A stretch of DNA of 13,845 bases. Origin: an uncultured Prevotellaceae bacterium (lineage in GTDB: Bacteria > Bacteroidota > Bacteroidia > Bacteroidales > Bacteroidaceae). The stretch spans positions 1 through 13,845 of the forward strand of contig CABSGW010000042.1 in the NCBI GenBank assembly GCA_902477365.1, written 5' to 3'. Position numbers and translations under genes: made by a program. The notes beneath the pieces were generated by a model that saw only the letters and a list, made by a program, of their open reading frames with translations, was not told the origin of the DNA and did no database searches. Numbering within the stretch: position 1 is the first letter of the stretch; every line of letters starts with the position of its first letter. Shown here piece after piece: positions 12,916 through 13,845 of the stretch.

Positions 12916-13845
12916 TTATTTTATCGTGAACCCGATACTTGCTAATTGCTTTCTGATTTCCTCTTCCATATCGTGGGATTGGGCAAAGAGGTCGGAAAGT
13001 TCTGTTGTCAATCGTTCCATTTTTTCTTGGAAAGGCTCTCCGTCATCTTTTGTTTCTGCTATGCCGACATATCGTCCCGGAGTGAGGATATAATCTTGTT
13101 TTGCTATATCTTCAAGGGTAACTGCTTTGCAATAACCTTTCTCGTTCTCTAATGTACCATTGCTGAAGTCATCGAAGGTTTTCGCTATTTTTGCGATATC
13201 CTCTTCCGATAGCTCTCGCAATTTGCGAGTGATCATTGTACCCATGTTACGAGCATCTACAAAGAGGACTTTTCCTACTTGCTTTTTGTTACGGTTCAAG
13301 AACCATAAAGATACAGGGATACCTGTTGTGTAGAAAAGCTGTGAGGGCATAGCTACGACACCTTCCACCAAATCGGCTTTCAGAATATTTTCACGAATCG
13401 TGCCTTCACCACCACTTTGGGAGGAAAGAGAACCATTAGCCAATACCATACCGATGCGCCCTGTGGGTGAAAGATGGTGTATCATGTGTTGTAACCATGC
13501 AAAGTTGGCGTTTCCTGCTGGAGGAATACCATATTTCCAACGAATATCTTCTTGCAACTTATCTGCCCCCCAATCACTAAGATTGAAAGGAGGATTGGCA
13601 AGGATGAAATCAGCTTTCAAGGTGGGGTGTTGGTCCTCGAAGAATGTATCGGCATTGAATTTGCCCAAATCGGCTTCAATTCCTCGTATTGCCAAGTTCA
13701 TTTGTGCCATTTTCCATGTAGTAGGGTTACTGTCTTGTCCGAAAACAGAAATATTGTTGATATTTCCTTGGTGTTGTTCGATAAACTTTGCCGACTGAAC
13801 GAACATACCACCCGAACCACAAGCCGGGTCGTATACACGTCCACT
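12916..13845 (-). CDS. hsdM: HsdM, type I R-M DNA methyltransferase subunit (5' end outside the window)
   Basis: The C-terminal 309 residues of an N6-adenine methyltransferase. Frame and motifs run to the window edge: motif I (S-adenosylmethionine binding) is DPACGSGGMF at residues 6-15 of the visible part, and catalytic motif IV is NPPF (84-87, in ILANPPFNLSDW). Further landmarks are IPPAGNANFAWLQHMIHHL, GRIGMVLANGSLSS, the target-binding region AMPSQLFYTTGIPVSLWFLNRNK, and DYILTPGRYVG. The N-terminal helical domain (roughly 170-200 residues in this family) lies beyond the right edge. It ends in a predicted coiled coil (MERLTTELSDLFAQSHDMEEEIRKQL), as in other HsdM proteins. It works with HsdS, which sets the target site. 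First visible gene of the operon; its promoter is not in the window. Confidence 0.95.
   Translation of the reverse strand, partial: SGRVYDPACGSGGMFVQSAKFIEQHQGNINNISVFGQDSNPTTWKMAQMNLAIRGIEADLGKFNADTFFEDQHPTLKADFILANPPFNLSDWGADKLQEDIRWKYGIPPAGNANFAWLQHMIHHLSPTGRIGMVLANGSLSSQSGGEGTIRENILKADLVEGVVAMPSQLFYTTGIPVSLWFLNRNKKQVGKVLFVDARNMGTMITRKLRELSEEDIAKIAKTFDDFSNGTLENEKGYCKAVTLEDIAKQDYILTPGRYVGIAETKDDGEPFQEKMERLTTELSDLFAQSHDMEEEIRKQLASIGFTIK

Noticed and set aside
9394..13845. Inverted hsdS cassettes of the usual invertible shufflon
   Set aside because: All hsdS pieces and the recombinase are on the same strand, and I see no long inverted repeat between them in this window.

Overview
The window looks like a Bacteroidales genome, most likely Bacteroides or a close relative. 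Evidence is the perfect TAnnTTTG-type -7 promoter boxes (rather than TATAAT), Bacteroides-style glycan genes with overlapping starts and stops, and the layout of a type I restriction-modification (R-M) locus with a tyrosine recombinase between hsdM and hsdS. Genus or species cannot be fixed from the sequence alone.

Left edge (1-285): the 3' part of a tRNA-Ser(GCT), a complete tRNA-Glu(CTC), a clear hairpin terminator, and a promoter for the next operon.

Glycan block (286-9014): a tightly packed surface-polysaccharide or glycoconjugate cluster. An FdtA/QdtA-type cupin isomerase, a FemAB/GNAT-like acyltransferase and a DegT-type aminotransferase could together make a dTDP-3-(acyl)amino-3,6-dideoxyhexose. 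Two tandem paralogous GT2 glycosyltransferases and a third GT2 follow, all with overlapping or near-overlapping ends. A GT-B glycosyltransferase then lies on the opposite strand, with stops that overlap convergently. From a shared divergent promoter region, a Wzx-type flippase and a fourth GT2 are transcribed rightward. Together these could build and flip a lipid-linked oligosaccharide. No polymerase, ligase or initiating phosphosugar transferase is visible, and no rmlA/rmlB, so those must be elsewhere.

Gap (9015-9393): no credible gene; a few short repeats only.

R-M block (9394-13845, all on the minus strand, read right to left): hsdM (5' end outside the window), a complete tyrosine recombinase, the C-terminal half of an HsdS, a DUF1016/YhcG PD-(D/E)XK nuclease, and the N-terminal half of an HsdS. 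The HsdS halves are in the reverse of the normal order. Each breaks at the same 9-base sequence, in the same codon phase, inside the conserved central RINDNLEQQ segment. Joining them at that sequence would give a normal ~421-residue two-domain HsdS, and the intervening ~2.4 kb would then be a circle. This is the most interesting feature here: the gene is circularly permuted, as if a circle carrying hsdS and the nuclease had been integrated, or could be excised, next to a site-specific recombinase. No hsdR is seen; it may lie beyond the right edge.
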